Below are positions 9,809 through 17,974 of a stretch of DNA of 64,000 nt, piece after piece. The notes below the pieces were generated by a model. It searched no databases, was not told the DNA's origin, and saw only the letters and a list, made by a program, of their open reading frames with translations. Source of the stretch: Inquilinus limosus_F (GTDB lineage Bacteria > Pseudomonadota > Alphaproteobacteria > DSM-16000 > Inquilinaceae); NCBI RefSeq assembly GCF_051487185.1, contig NZ_JAHVDK010000021.1, forward strand, positions 1-64,000, in the 5' to 3' direction. Numbering within the stretch: the stretch's first letter is position 1; every line of letters starts with the position of its first letter. Made by a program: the position numbers and the translations under genes.

Positions 9809-10916
9809 ACCCACCATCACCGAGCGCCTGCCGCCGGGCTGCCGAATCGTCCTCGACGACTGCATCTCGGCGATGCGGTCGTTGCCCGCCGGCTCGGTGG
9901 ACTGCGTGTTCGCCGACCCGCCCTACAATTTGCAGTTGGGGGGAGAGCTGCGCCGGCCGGACGAGAGCCGGGTCGACGGCGTTGATGCGGAATGGGACAA
10001 GTTCAGCGACCTCGCCACCTATGACCGGTTCACGCGGGACTGGCTGGCGGCGGCGCGCCATGCGCTGAAGGAGGACGGGACGCTGTGGGTGATCGGCACC
10101 TACCACAACATCTTCCGGGTCGGCGCCATCCTGCAGGATCTCGGCTTCTGGATCCTGAACGACATCGTCTGGCGCAAGTCGAACCCGATGCCGAACTTCC
10201 GCGGCACCCGCTTCACCAACGCGCATGAGACGCTGATCTGGGCCGCCAAGTCGCCGGACAGCCGCTACACCTTCAACTACGACGCCATGAAGGCGCTGAA
10301 CGAGGAACTGCAGATGCGCAGCGACTGGACGCTGCCGATCTGCAGCGGTGGCGAGCGGCTGAAGATCGACGGCCGCAAGGCGCATCCGACGCAGAAGCCC
10401 GAGGCGCTGCTGTGGCGCGTCCTCCTGTCCTCGACCCGGGCGGGGGAGACGATCCTCGACCCGTTCTTCGGCAGCGGCACCACCGGTGCCGTGGCCAAGC
10501 GCCTCGGCCGGAAATTCATCGGCGTCGAGCGCGAGGAGGTCTATGCCCGCGTCGCCGCCCAGCGCATCGCCGCGATCGAGGCGCCGGCCGACCCGGCCCT
10601 GCTCGACACCCTGTCGAAGCGGCAGGCGCCGCGCGTGCCCTTCGGCTGGGTGGTGGAACGCGGCATGCTGCGGCCGGGCGACCGGCTGTTCGACACCCAG
10701 CGCCGCTACGTCGCCAAGGTGCGGGCCGACGGCACCCTGATCGCCAGCAACGGCCAGGGCGACCATGCCGGGTCGATCCACCGGGTCGGCGCGGCGCTGC
10801 AGGGCGCGCCGTCCTGCAACGGCTGGACCTTCTGGCACTACGAGGCGCAGCGCGACCGGCTGGCGCCGATCGACCTGCTGCGCCAGAAGATCAGGGCCGA
10901 GATGGCGGTGCACTGA
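9798..10916 (+). CDS. ccrM: CcrM-type adenine DNA methyltransferase (GANTC)
   Basis: Cell-cycle DNA methyltransferase that methylates adenine in GANTC, setting replication-dependent hemimethylation signals in alphaproteobacteria. The order is that of a beta-class enzyme: catalytic motif IV as ADPPYNLQLGG (about residues 38-48), then the target recognition region, then the S-adenosylmethionine motif I as DPFFGSGTTGAVAKRLGRKF (about 222-241). The C-terminal 90 residues, with PFGWVVERGMLRPGDRLFD, form the RAMA-like extension characteristic of CcrM and absent from simple restriction methyltransferases. The 372 residues are close to the Caulobacter enzyme. No restriction endonuclease lies nearby. 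Other beta-class solitary methyltransferases are possible, but the C-terminal domain and rnhB context make CcrM likely. Confidence 0.93.
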   Translation: MSESPTITERLPPGCRIVLDDCISAMRSLPAGSVDCVFADPPYNLQLGGELRRPDESRVDGVDAEWDKFSDLATYDRFTRDWLAAARHALKEDGTLWVIGTYHNIFRVGAILQDLGFWILNDIVWRKSNPMPNFRGTRFTNAHETLIWAAKSPDSRYTFNYDAMKALNEELQMRSDWTLPICSGGERLKIDGRKAHPTQKPEALLWRVLLSSTRAGETILDPFFGSGTTGAVAKRLGRKFIGVEREEVYARVAAQRIAAIEAPADPALLDTLSKRQAPRVPFGWVVERGMLRPGDRLFDTQRRYVAKVRADGTLIASNGQGDHAGSIHRVGAALQGAPSCNGWTFWHYEAQRDRLAPIDLLRQKIRAEMAVH

Positions 10917-10920
10917 ATCG

Positions 10921-10998
10921 TAGGTTGGGTTCGCCCCGGGCGAACCCAACCTGGCCCCGATTGCGCGATGTTGGGTTCGCTTCCGCGAACCCAACCTA
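10921..10998. repeat. paired inverted repeats between convergent genes
   Basis: Two hairpins in tandem: AGGTTGGGTTCG / CGAACCCAACCT around a CCCCGGG centre (10922-10952), then TTGGGTTCGC / GCGAACCCAA (10971-10994). The outermost arms TAGGTTGGGTTCG and CGAACCCAACCTA also pair, so the whole block is nested. It separates ccrM from the convergent DmpA gene, and the second hairpin overlaps the DmpA stop. It looks like a dispersed palindromic element doing duty as a transcription barrier. Confidence 0.75.
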
Positions 10999-12105
10999 CA
11001 TTTGATCCGCCAACCGGTTGTATTTCCTCAGAATCTCCTGCAGCCGGTCATGCGGGATCGCATGCAGCGTGTTGCCGTCGCGGCCGGTCATGATCTCGGC
11101 CGCGACCAGGGCGTTGACGATCGCCTCCTCGGTCGCCTGGGCCGTGGCCTCGATCAGCCCGTCCATGGCGTCGTTCGGCAGGACGTCGACCGACCGTGTC
11201 TCCTTGCGGCTGAAGGCGCCGGGATTGGCGGTGGAGAAGGCCAGGAAGATGTCGCCGCTGCCATTGGCGCCATAGCCGCCGGTGCGGGCGATGCCGATCG
11301 GCGCCCGCCGCGCCAGCCGCTTCAGCTGGTGCGGCAGCAGCGGTGCATCGGTCGCGATCACGACGATGATCGATCCCGTGTCGCGGTCCCAGGCCAGGTC
11401 GGGCAGCAGGTCCGGGATCTCCCGACCGACCGGGACGCCGGCGATCGTCAGGTTTCGGCGGCGGCCGAAATTGCCCTGCACCAGCACGCCGACGACATGG
11501 CCGCCGTCTTCAGGTGAGAGCTGACGCGAGGCCGTGCCGGTACCGCCCTTGAATCCGAACAGGGACATGCCGGTGCCGCCGCCGACATTGCCCTCCGCCA
11601 CCGGGCCAAGCCGGGCGCCGTTCAGGGCCTCAACCGTATGCTGCGCCGTGACGTGGAAGCCATTGATGTCGTTCAGGATGCCGTCCCAGGTCTCGGCCAC
11701 CACCGGCAGGCACCAATAGAGGTCGTGCGACAGTGGCGCGACCAGCCCGTGGCGGCCCTGCCAGCCGATCACCGCGTCACGCACGATGCCGACGCTGTGG
11801 CTGTTGGTGATCATCACCGGCCCTTCGAGAAAGCCCGATTCCTCGATCCAGAGGGTTCCGGTCATCTCGCCATTGCCGTTCAGGGCGGCGGTACCGGCGA
11901 AGACCGGGTCGAAGACTCGCCCGCGCGGCAGGATGGCTGTGACGCCGGTGCGCGCCGGCCCGCGCCCGACCTCCAGCTTGCCGTCGCCTGCGATGACGGT
12001 GGCGGCGCCGACCTCGACCCCGGCGACATCTGTGATGGCATTGAGCGGCCCGGGCTCGCCATCGAAGGGGATGCCCAGGTCGCGGGCTCTTGGCTTCTGA
12101 GTCAT
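10996..12105 (-). CDS. P1 family peptidase (DmpA/BapA-type aminopeptidase)
   Basis: Member of the DmpA family of N-terminal nucleophile aminopeptidases, which release N-terminal D-, L- or beta-amino acids. The 369 residues start with RARDLGIPFDGEPGPLNAIT, typical of the family. DmpA enzymes self-cleave before a serine in a G-S-G-D context; here GANGSGDIFLAFSTANP near residue 284 supplies that site, giving alpha and beta chains and exposing the nucleophilic Ser. GNVGGGTGMSLFGFKGGTGT is also conserved. The ATG at 12105 follows GAGGAG; an open extension upstream is Arg-rich and unlike the family. No signal peptide is seen, so it is probably cytosolic. The true substrate cannot be read from sequence. 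Confidence 0.92.
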   Translation of the reverse strand: MTQKPRARDLGIPFDGEPGPLNAITDVAGVEVGAATVIAGDGKLEVGRGPARTGVTAILPRGRVFDPVFAGTAALNGNGEMTGTLWIEESGFLEGPVMITNSHSVGIVRDAVIGWQGRHGLVAPLSHDLYWCLPVVAETWDGILNDINGFHVTAQHTVEALNGARLGPVAEGNVGGGTGMSLFGFKGGTGTASRQLSPEDGGHVVGVLVQGNFGRRRNLTIAGVPVGREIPDLLPDLAWDRDTGSIIVVIATDAPLLPHQLKRLARRAPIGIARTGGYGANGSGDIFLAFSTANPGAFSRKETRSVDVLPNDAMDGLIEATAQATEEAIVNALVAAEIMTGRDGNTLHAIPHDRLQEILRKYNRLADQM

Positions 12106-12168
12106 CGGCGGCTCCTCGGCTGCGTCGCCCTCCGGGCTAGCGCGGCGGCGGCGCACTGTCCATGCCGG

Positions 12169-12501
12169 TCAGCCTGGCCGCTGCCGGGCGAGCCGCTTCG
12201 GCGCCACCTCCCGCCAGGCCTCCGCCACCAGCGACTCGATCTGCTCGTCGTCGACCTGCGGCAGCGCGACGAAGGTCCAGACCAGCCGGCCCCAGCGTGC
12301 CGGCGAGAAGGCCTCGGGGCGGGCCGCGAACAGCATCTCCTGGTGGTCGTGCGGCAGCTTCAGCACCGCCCGCCGCTCCGCCGGGCGCAGCACGGCGAAG
12401 ATCCTGCCGCCGACCCGGAAGGACGGGCGGTCCCAATGCGCCTCCTCCGTCACCTCCGGCAGGGCCAGCGCGGCGCGCCGGACCGTCTCCTCATCCGCCA
12501 T
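12169..12501 (-). CDS. MmcQ/YjbR family DNA-binding protein
   Basis: Small 110-residue protein of the MmcQ/YjbR group, which adopts a fold with a double-wing motif and is usually annotated as DNA-binding on structural grounds only. The family pattern is visible as LALPEVTEEAHWDRPSFRVG, then RIFAVLRPAERRAVLKLP, and a C-terminal VAEAWREVAPKRL helix. It is transcribed away from the ABC-F gene and lies downstream of it in no operon I can see. Its cellular role is unknown. Confidence 0.85.
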   Translation of the reverse strand: MADEETVRRAALALPEVTEEAHWDRPSFRVGGRIFAVLRPAERRAVLKLPHDHQEMLFAARPEAFSPARWGRLVWTFVALPQVDDEQIESLVAEAWREVAPKRLARQRPG

Positions 12502-12550
12502 CTCGGGCCTCCCTCCCGTCCCTCCACAAGGATGCGCGCGTGCGCCCTGG

Positions 12551-12579
12551 TTTGCCTGGAGATATTTTGCGGCTATGCT
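12551..12579 (+). promoter_or_regulatory. candidate promoter of the ABC-F gene
   Basis: TTTGCC (12551-12556) and TATGCT (12574-12579) lie 17 bp apart. Transcription would start near 12586, giving an approximately 84-nt leader before the ABC-F start codon that contains the short ORF at 12609. Neither hexamer is perfect, so this is a moderate call. Confidence 0.45.
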
Positions 12580-12608
12580 CCCGGCCTCACAACGCAGGAG
12601 AGGCCCTG

Positions 12609-12713
12609 ATGGATCGCAGGACGGAACGGCACTTCACCCGCCCCGTCACGCTGCATCCGTCGAGCCGCCATGCCTCTCCTCGCCGCCGAGTCGCTGTCCC
12701 ACCACACCCCTGA
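12609..12713 (+). CDS. candidate 34-residue leader peptide overlapping abcF start
   Basis: An ATG at 12609 has a strong ribosome binding site (AGGAGAGG, 12596-12603) at good spacing. The ORF encodes 34 residues rich in Arg, His and Pro, beginning MDRRTERHFTRPV and ending VAVPPHP, and terminates at 12713, 41 bp inside the ABC-F coding sequence in another frame. The ABC-F ATG at 12670 itself has no visible Shine-Dalgarno sequence. This layout would suit translational coupling or attenuation. It could also be chance in GC-rich DNA; nothing else supports its expression. Confidence 0.35.
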   Translation: MDRRTERHFTRPVTLHPSSRHASPRRRVAVPPHP

Positions 12714-14268
12714 CCACCGCCCGCTCTTCGAGGATCTGACGCTCGCCTTCGGGGCGGAGCGGACCGGCTTGGTCGGCCGCAACGGCGTCGGGAAATCCAC
12801 GCTGCTGCGCCTGCTGCTGGGCGAGATCCCGCCGCAATCCGGCCGCATCCGTCGGCGGGGCCGCATCGGTCATCTGCCGCAGACCATCCGGGTGGTGCCG
12901 GGCATGACCGCCGCCGATGCCCTCGGCATCGCCCCGGCCCTGGCCCGACTCGACCGCCTGCTGGCGGGGCAGGGCAGCGAGGAGGATCTGGCCGCCGCCG
13001 ACTGGACGGTGGAGGAGCGGGCCGCCGCGGCGCTGCCCCGGCTCGGCCTGCCGGCCGCTCTCAACCTGCGCCGGCCGCTCGGTACCCTGAGCGGCGGCGA
13101 GGCGACCCGGCTGGTCCTCGCCGGGCTGCTGGTCGACCCGCCGGAGATGCTGGTGCTGGACGAACCGACCAACAATCTCGACGCCGACGGCCGCGACGCG
13201 ATCTGCGCGCTGCTGGAGGAGTGGCGCGGCGGGGCGTTGGTGGTCAGCCACGACCGCGAGGTGCTGCGCCGGATGGACCGGATCGTCGAGCTGTCCAGCC
13301 TGGGCGCGCGAAGCTATGGCGGCAACTGGGACGACTATCGGGCCCGGCGCGAGGCCGAAGCCGAGGCGGTGCAGCGCAACCTGGCCCATGCCGAGCAGGA
13401 GGTGGTGCGGCTGGCGCGGGACCGGCAGGCAGTGCTGGAGCGCAAGGCCCGCAGCGACGCCCGCGGCCGGAGATCCCGCGCCGGCGGCGGCCAGTCCAAG
13501 CTCCTGCTCGATGCCGCCAAGGAGCGGGCCGGCCAGACCCAGGCGCGCCAGAGCGGCCTGCAGGAGCGCCGGCAGGAGTCCGCCGAGGCGGCGCTGGCCG
13601 AGGCGCGCGCCGCGGTCGAGCGGGTGGAGAGGCTGGCGGTCTCGCTGCCTTCCACGGGGCTCGCCGCCGGCACCCTTGTCCTCGCCTTCGAGCAGGTCTC
13701 CTGGACGCCGCCGGGCGCGGCCTGGCCGGTGCTGCGAGACCTGTCCTTCACCCTGGTCGGGCCGGAGCGGGTGGCGGTCACCGGGCCGAACGGCGCCGGC
13801 AAGTCGACGCTGCTGCGCCTGGCGGCCGGCGAGTTGGAGCCGCACAAAGGGAAGATCCGGCGCTTCGGCGGCGGCATCGCCATGCTCGACCAGCGGGCCG
13901 GTGGACTGCGGCCGGAGCGTACGATCCTGGAGAATTTCCGGGCGATGCATCCGGACGCGACCGACAATGCCTGCCGGGCGGCGCTGGCGCGCTTCCTGTT
14001 CCGGGCCGATGCCGCGCTGCACATGGTCGGCAGCCTCAGCGGCGGCGAGACGCTGCGGGCGGCCCTGGCCTGCGTGCTGGGCGGGCCGCGGCCGCCCAGG
14101 CTCCTGATCCTGGACGAGCCGACCAACCATCTCGACCTCGACTCGATCGCGGCGATCGAGCGTGCTGTGGCCGCCTATGACGGCGCGCTGCTGGTCGCCA
14201 GCCACGACCCCGACTTCCTTGCCGCCGTCGGCATCGGCCGGTTCATCGAGTTGTCGTCGGCCAAATGA
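12670..14268 (+). CDS. ABC-F family ATP-binding protein
   Basis: Soluble tandem-ATPase protein without membrane segments; ABC-F proteins act on ribosomes (EttA, Uup and antibiotic-protection types). The first cassette has Walker A GRNGVGKSTLL (about residues 37-47), signature LSGGEATR and Walker B MLVLDEPTNNLD. The second has GPNGAGKSTLL, LSGGETLRAAL and LLILDEPTNHLD. Between them lies a charged, coiled-coil linker of about 90 residues (EAEAEAVQRNLAHAEQEVVR onward) that would insert towards the peptidyl transferase centre. Length is 532 residues. No long C-terminal coiled coil like that of Uup is present. Whether it is housekeeping or protective cannot be told from sequence. An in-frame TGA at 12607-12609 limits the start. 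Confidence 0.9.
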   Translation: MPLLAAESLSHHTPDHRPLFEDLTLAFGAERTGLVGRNGVGKSTLLRLLLGEIPPQSGRIRRRGRIGHLPQTIRVVPGMTAADALGIAPALARLDRLLAGQGSEEDLAAADWTVEERAAAALPRLGLPAALNLRRPLGTLSGGEATRLVLAGLLVDPPEMLVLDEPTNNLDADGRDAICALLEEWRGGALVVSHDREVLRRMDRIVELSSLGARSYGGNWDDYRARREAEAEAVQRNLAHAEQEVVRLARDRQAVLERKARSDARGRRSRAGGGQSKLLLDAAKERAGQTQARQSGLQERRQESAEAALAEARAAVERVERLAVSLPSTGLAAGTLVLAFEQVSWTPPGAAWPVLRDLSFTLVGPERVAVTGPNGAGKSTLLRLAAGELEPHKGKIRRFGGGIAMLDQRAGGLRPERTILENFRAMHPDATDNACRAALARFLFRADAALHMVGSLSGGETLRAALACVLGGPRPPRLLILDEPTNHLDLDSIAAIERAVAAYDGALLVASHDPDFLAAVGIGRFIELSSAK

Positions 14269-14290
14269 AAAGCGGGCCCGAAGGCCCGCT
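14267..14290 (-). terminator. Rho-independent terminator of cysK
   Basis: On the minus strand the stem AGCGGGCC / GGCCCGCT closes a TTCG tetraloop and is followed by TTTTC. It lies 30 bp after the cysK stop and overlaps the end of the convergent ABC-F gene, for which the plus-strand hairpin may also act, although its T-run there is short. Confidence 0.85.
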
Positions 14291-14319
14291 TCCCCCGCAC
14301 GCACTGAAGAGGGAGGACG

Positions 14320-15294
<975 letters not shown>

Positions 15295-15311
15295 ATTACT
15301 CTCCAGGGGCG

Positions 15312-15335
15312 TTAAATAGACTGATCAACATTTAT
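15312..15335 (-). promoter_or_regulatory. candidate Rrf2-type operator and promoter of cysK
   Basis: This AT-rich segment in otherwise GC-rich DNA reads TTAAATAGACTGATCAACATTTAT on the plus strand. It has TAAAT/ATTTA ends around a central TGATCA, a loose dyad similar in style to operators of the Rrf2/CymR family, and it contains a TATAAA element usable as a -10 on the cysK strand. The regulator gene lies next to it. The match is suggestive, not a consensus hit. Confidence 0.4.
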
Positions 15336-15374
15336 ACGCGCCGATTCTGGGGAAGGCCAGCCGCTCGGACCGGC

Positions 15375-15833
15375 TCAGATCGAGAAGTCCACGGGGGCGG
15401 CCCGTTCGCGCGGGATGCCCCTGTCGCGCGCCTGGTTCGCCAGATCCTCGATGGTCAGGGAATCAAGCTTGCGCACCGCCTCCTCCTGCAGCTCGTGCCA
15501 CAGCGGCCGTACGATCTCCTGGCCCAGGCGGGAGCCCGGCGGCAGCGATTCCTCGTCGTCGGTCGCGGTCTCCAGCGCCCGGATGGCGCGCACGATCTCG
15601 CCGACGGTGATGCGCCGACGCTCGCGCGCCAGGCGATAGCCGCCGCGCGGCCCGCGCACCCCGGTCAGGATGTCGACCCGGACCAGCTGCTGCAGCACCT
15701 GCTCCAGGTACCGGCGCGGGATCCCCTGGCGCTTGGTGATCTCGGCGCTCTGCACCGGCGTGTCGACCGCGTTGTAGGCGATATCGAGAACCGCCTCGAT
15801 CGCGAACAGCATCTTCTTCGGCAGTCGGAACAT
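15375..15833 (-). CDS. Rrf2 family transcriptional regulator, CymR-like
   Basis: Winged-helix repressor of the Rrf2 family, 152 residues. The N-terminal RLPKKMLFAIEAVLDIAYNA, the recognition region ITKRQGIPRRYLEQVLQQLV and the wing VRGPRGGYRLARERRRITVG follow the family closely. It contains no cysteine at all, so it cannot hold the iron-sulfur cluster of IscR, NsrR or RsrR. That and its position next to cysK point to a CymR-like role in sulfur/cysteine control, where the effector is sensed through cysteine synthase or O-acetylserine. The C-terminus carries a short acidic insert (ETATDDEESLPP) in the dimerisation region. The dut gene follows 3 bp after its stop on the opposite side of transcription order, that is, dut lies upstream. 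Confidence 0.88.
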   Translation of the reverse strand: MFRLPKKMLFAIEAVLDIAYNAVDTPVQSAEITKRQGIPRRYLEQVLQQLVRVDILTGVRGPRGGYRLARERRRITVGEIVRAIRALETATDDEESLPPGSRLGQEIVRPLWHELQEEAVRKLDSLTIEDLANQARDRGIPRERAAPVDFSI

Positions 15834-15836
15834 CCG

Positions 15837-16295
15837 TCAGGCTCCCGTTCCGGTGGACCCGTAGCCGCCCGTGCCGCGGGCGGTGGTGTCGAGGCTCGGC
15901 CGTTCCTCCCAGGCGACGCTCGCGTGGCGGGCCACGACCATCTGGGCGATCCGCATGCCCCGGGTGATGGCGACGGGCTCGTCGCCATGGTTGATCAGCA
16001 CCACGCCGATCTCGCCGCGATAGTCCGAATCGATCGTGCCCGGCGCGTTGACGATGGTGATGCCGTGCTTGAGGGCGAGGCCGGAGCGCGGGCGCACCTG
16101 CGCCTCCCAGCCGCGCGGCAGGGCGATGGCGATGCCGGTCGGGATCAGCACCCGGCGCCCGGGCGCCACCGTCACCGGCTCCGCCACCGCGGCCAGCAGG
16201 TCCAGCCCGGCCGAATCGGCCGTGGCTGCGGCGGGCAGGGGCAGGCCCAAGCCATGCGGCAGGCGGGTGACGGCGATGGAGACGGCTTCGGTCAT
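15837..16295 (-). CDS. dut: Deoxyuridine 5'-triphosphate nucleotidohydrolase
   Basis: Trimeric dUTPase that hydrolyses dUTP to dUMP and pyrophosphate, keeping uracil out of DNA and supplying dTMP synthesis. The 152 residues show the five motifs in order: DSAGLDLLAA, VRPRSGLALKHGI, NAPGTIDSDYRGEIGVVLIN, RGMRIAQMVVAR and the flexible C-terminal arm ARGTGGYGSTGTG. It lies 10 bp downstream of coaBC on the same strand, the usual alphaproteobacterial coaBC-dut pair, and 3 bp upstream of the Rrf2 gene, so the three genes may share a transcript. Confidence 0.96.
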   Translation of the reverse strand: MTEAVSIAVTRLPHGLGLPLPAAATADSAGLDLLAAVAEPVTVAPGRRVLIPTGIAIALPRGWEAQVRPRSGLALKHGITIVNAPGTIDSDYRGEIGVVLINHGDEPVAITRGMRIAQMVVARHASVAWEERPSLDTTARGTGGYGSTGTGA

Positions 16296-16305
16296 CGGAT
16301 CGGGG

Positions 16306-17535
16306 TCAGCCTTTCTCGAAATGGCGGGCGATCGCGCCGGCCAGGCGGGTGCCGATATCGGCCTTGCTCAGCCGCGGCCAAGTCTCGGCGCCTTCGGCGG
16401 TGATCAGATGCAGGATGTTCGAATCGCCGCCGAAGGCCTGGGTCCCCGGCGACACGTCGTTGGCCAGGATCCAGTCGCAGCCCTTGCGGGTGCGCTTGGC
16501 CTGGGCGTGCGCCACCACGTCCTGGGTCTCGGCGGCGAAGCCGATTACCAGCGCCGGCCGGTCGGGCCCCGGGGCGCTCAGCGTCGCCAGGATGTCCGGG
16601 TTCTCGGCCAGGGTCAAAGCCGGAGGTCCACCGGCGCCCTTCTTGATCTTCTGCCCGGAGGGCGCGGCGACCCGCCAGTCGGCCACCGCCGCGGCGCAGA
16701 CCGCGACATCGGCCGGCAGGGCGGCGCTGCAGGCGGCCATCATCTCCTCCGCCGTCTCGATCGGTACCACGGTGACGCCGGGCGGTGGCGGCTCGTGGGT
16801 CGGGCCGGTCACCAGCGTCACCCGCGCCCCGGCCTGATGCAGCGCCGCGGCGATGGCGTGGCCCTGCTTGCCGGAGGAGCGGTTGGCGATGTAGCGCACC
16901 GGGTCGATCGGCTCATGGGTCGGGCCGCTGGTGACGATGGCGTGGCGGCCCTTCAGCGGCCCGCCGGTGCCGGAGCGGTCGACCTCGGCGAAATAGGCCT
17001 CGACGGCGGCGACGATCTCCAGCGGCTCCGCCATCCGGCCGAAGCCGTATTCGCCGCAGGCCATCTCGCCCTGGCTCGGCCCGATTGTGCGCACCCCGCG
17101 CCGCTGCAGCAGCGCCAGGTTGTCCCGCGTCGCCGGGTGGTCCCACATGCGGACATTCATCGCCGGCGCCACCAGCACCGGCTTGTCGGTGGCGAGGAGA
17201 GCGGTGGTGGCCAGGTCGTCAGCCAGCCCGGCCGCCATCCGCGCCAGGATATTGGCGGTGGCCGGGGCCACCACCAGCAGGTCGGCGTCGCGCGACAGCC
17301 GGATGTGGCCCATCTCCGATTCGTCGGTCAGCGAGAACAGCTCACCATAGACCTTGTCCTCGGTCAGGGCGGCGACGGCGAGGGGGGTGACGAATTCGGT
17401 CGCGGATCTCGTCAGAATGCAGCGCACCCGGGCGCCGCGCTCGCGCAGCCGCCGGATCAGGTCCAGCGACTTGTAGGCGGCAATGCCGCCGGCGATGACC
17501 AGCAGGATGCGGCGGTCGCGCAGCGTCAGCGTCAC
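16306..17535 (-). CDS. coaBC: Bifunctional phosphopantothenoylcysteine decarboxylase/synthetase
   Basis: Coenzyme A biosynthesis: CoaB joins 4'-phosphopantothenate to cysteine and CoaC decarboxylates the product. The N-terminal CoaC flavoprotein half shows GGIAAYKSLDLIRRLRERGA, the decarboxylase motif APAMNVRMWDHPATRDN and the catalytic-cysteine segment GEMACGEYGFGRM. The C-terminal CoaB half has VTSGPTHEPIDPVRYIANRS and the lysine-containing KIKKGAGG. Length 409 residues is normal. It is followed by dut. Upstream lies ubiE, separated by a repeat and a 50-residue ORF where ubiB often sits in related genomes. Confidence 0.95.
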   Translation of the reverse strand: MTLTLRDRRILLVIAGGIAAYKSLDLIRRLRERGARVRCILTRSATEFVTPLAVAALTEDKVYGELFSLTDESEMGHIRLSRDADLLVVAPATANILARMAAGLADDLATTALLATDKPVLVAPAMNVRMWDHPATRDNLALLQRRGVRTIGPSQGEMACGEYGFGRMAEPLEIVAAVEAYFAEVDRSGTGGPLKGRHAIVTSGPTHEPIDPVRYIANRSSGKQGHAIAAALHQAGARVTLVTGPTHEPPPPGVTVVPIETAEEMMAACSAALPADVAVCAAAVADWRVAAPSGQKIKKGAGGPPALTLAENPDILATLSAPGPDRPALVIGFAAETQDVVAHAQAKRTRKGCDWILANDVSPGTQAFGGDSNILHLITAEGAETWPRLSKADIGTRLAGAIARHFEKG

Positions 17536-17674
17536 GACAGGTCCCCAGGGACGGCGGAGGGCGAACTACATCGCATGAATGTTCTTTAGGGCCCTCAGCC
17601 GGATTCGGCAAGCACTACGATCGCCGGTTGCGACGAAATGCGCGACAGGGGCCGTGAAATCGGCTTTCTCAATG

Positions 17675-17758
17675 CGTCATCGCGAGGAGCGAAGCGACGT
17701 GGCGATCCAGGGGGCAGTGCCGCTGGATTGCCACGCCCCTTCGGGGCTCGCAATGACG
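17675..17758. repeat. palindromic intergenic repeat (GTCATxGCGAG type)
   Basis: The arms CGTCATCGCGAG and CTCGCAATGACG enclose an inner pair around GTGGCGATCCAG and TGGATTGCCAC, with a CCCCTTCGGGG hairpin. This is the widespread element whose ends read roughly GTCATTGCGAG. A second, more degenerate copy lies at 31541-31640. It sits in the gap between coaBC and the small ORF. Confidence 0.7.
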
Positions 17759-17796
17759 GGTTTAGCCTTTCCCGCCGTGCACGGGGTATCGGCCGA

Positions 17797-17949
17797 TCAG
17801 ATCTCGCAATACTCGTCGGCAGGCGTGCCGAACCGAGCCTCGTGTTCGTTCCAAAACGCCATCAAGACCTTGGTCTCCTCCTCGATCCGCCGACGCTCCG
17901 TTTCGTGAGGCCTGTCGTTCGAAGCGCTTTCTCGTTCGCGGTCAGGCAT
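17797..17949 (-). CDS. small 50-residue protein, perhaps an orphan antitoxin
   Basis: A compact minus-strand ORF, ATG at 17949, with a GGAG ribosome binding site about 7 bp upstream. The product is highly charged (MPDRERESASNDRPHETERR, then RIEEETKVLMAFWNEHEARF) and ends GTPADEYCEI. The C-terminal half, with a helix ending in WNEHEARFGTPADEY, resembles the toxin-binding tail of CcdA-like antitoxins, but no toxin gene is adjacent, so this is a weak suggestion. It lies between ubiE and coaBC on their strand. Its codon and residue pattern looks coding rather than random. Confidence 0.5.
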   Translation of the reverse strand: MPDRERESASNDRPHETERRRIEEETKVLMAFWNEHEARFGTPADEYCEI

Positions 17950-17974
17950 GCCGACTCCGTCGTTTCCGGACGAC

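Noticed and set aside
9129..10916. A restriction-modification system around ccrM
   Set aside because: The methyltransferase has the CcrM-type C-terminal domain and no endonuclease lies beside it; the neighbours are rnhB and a peptidase.
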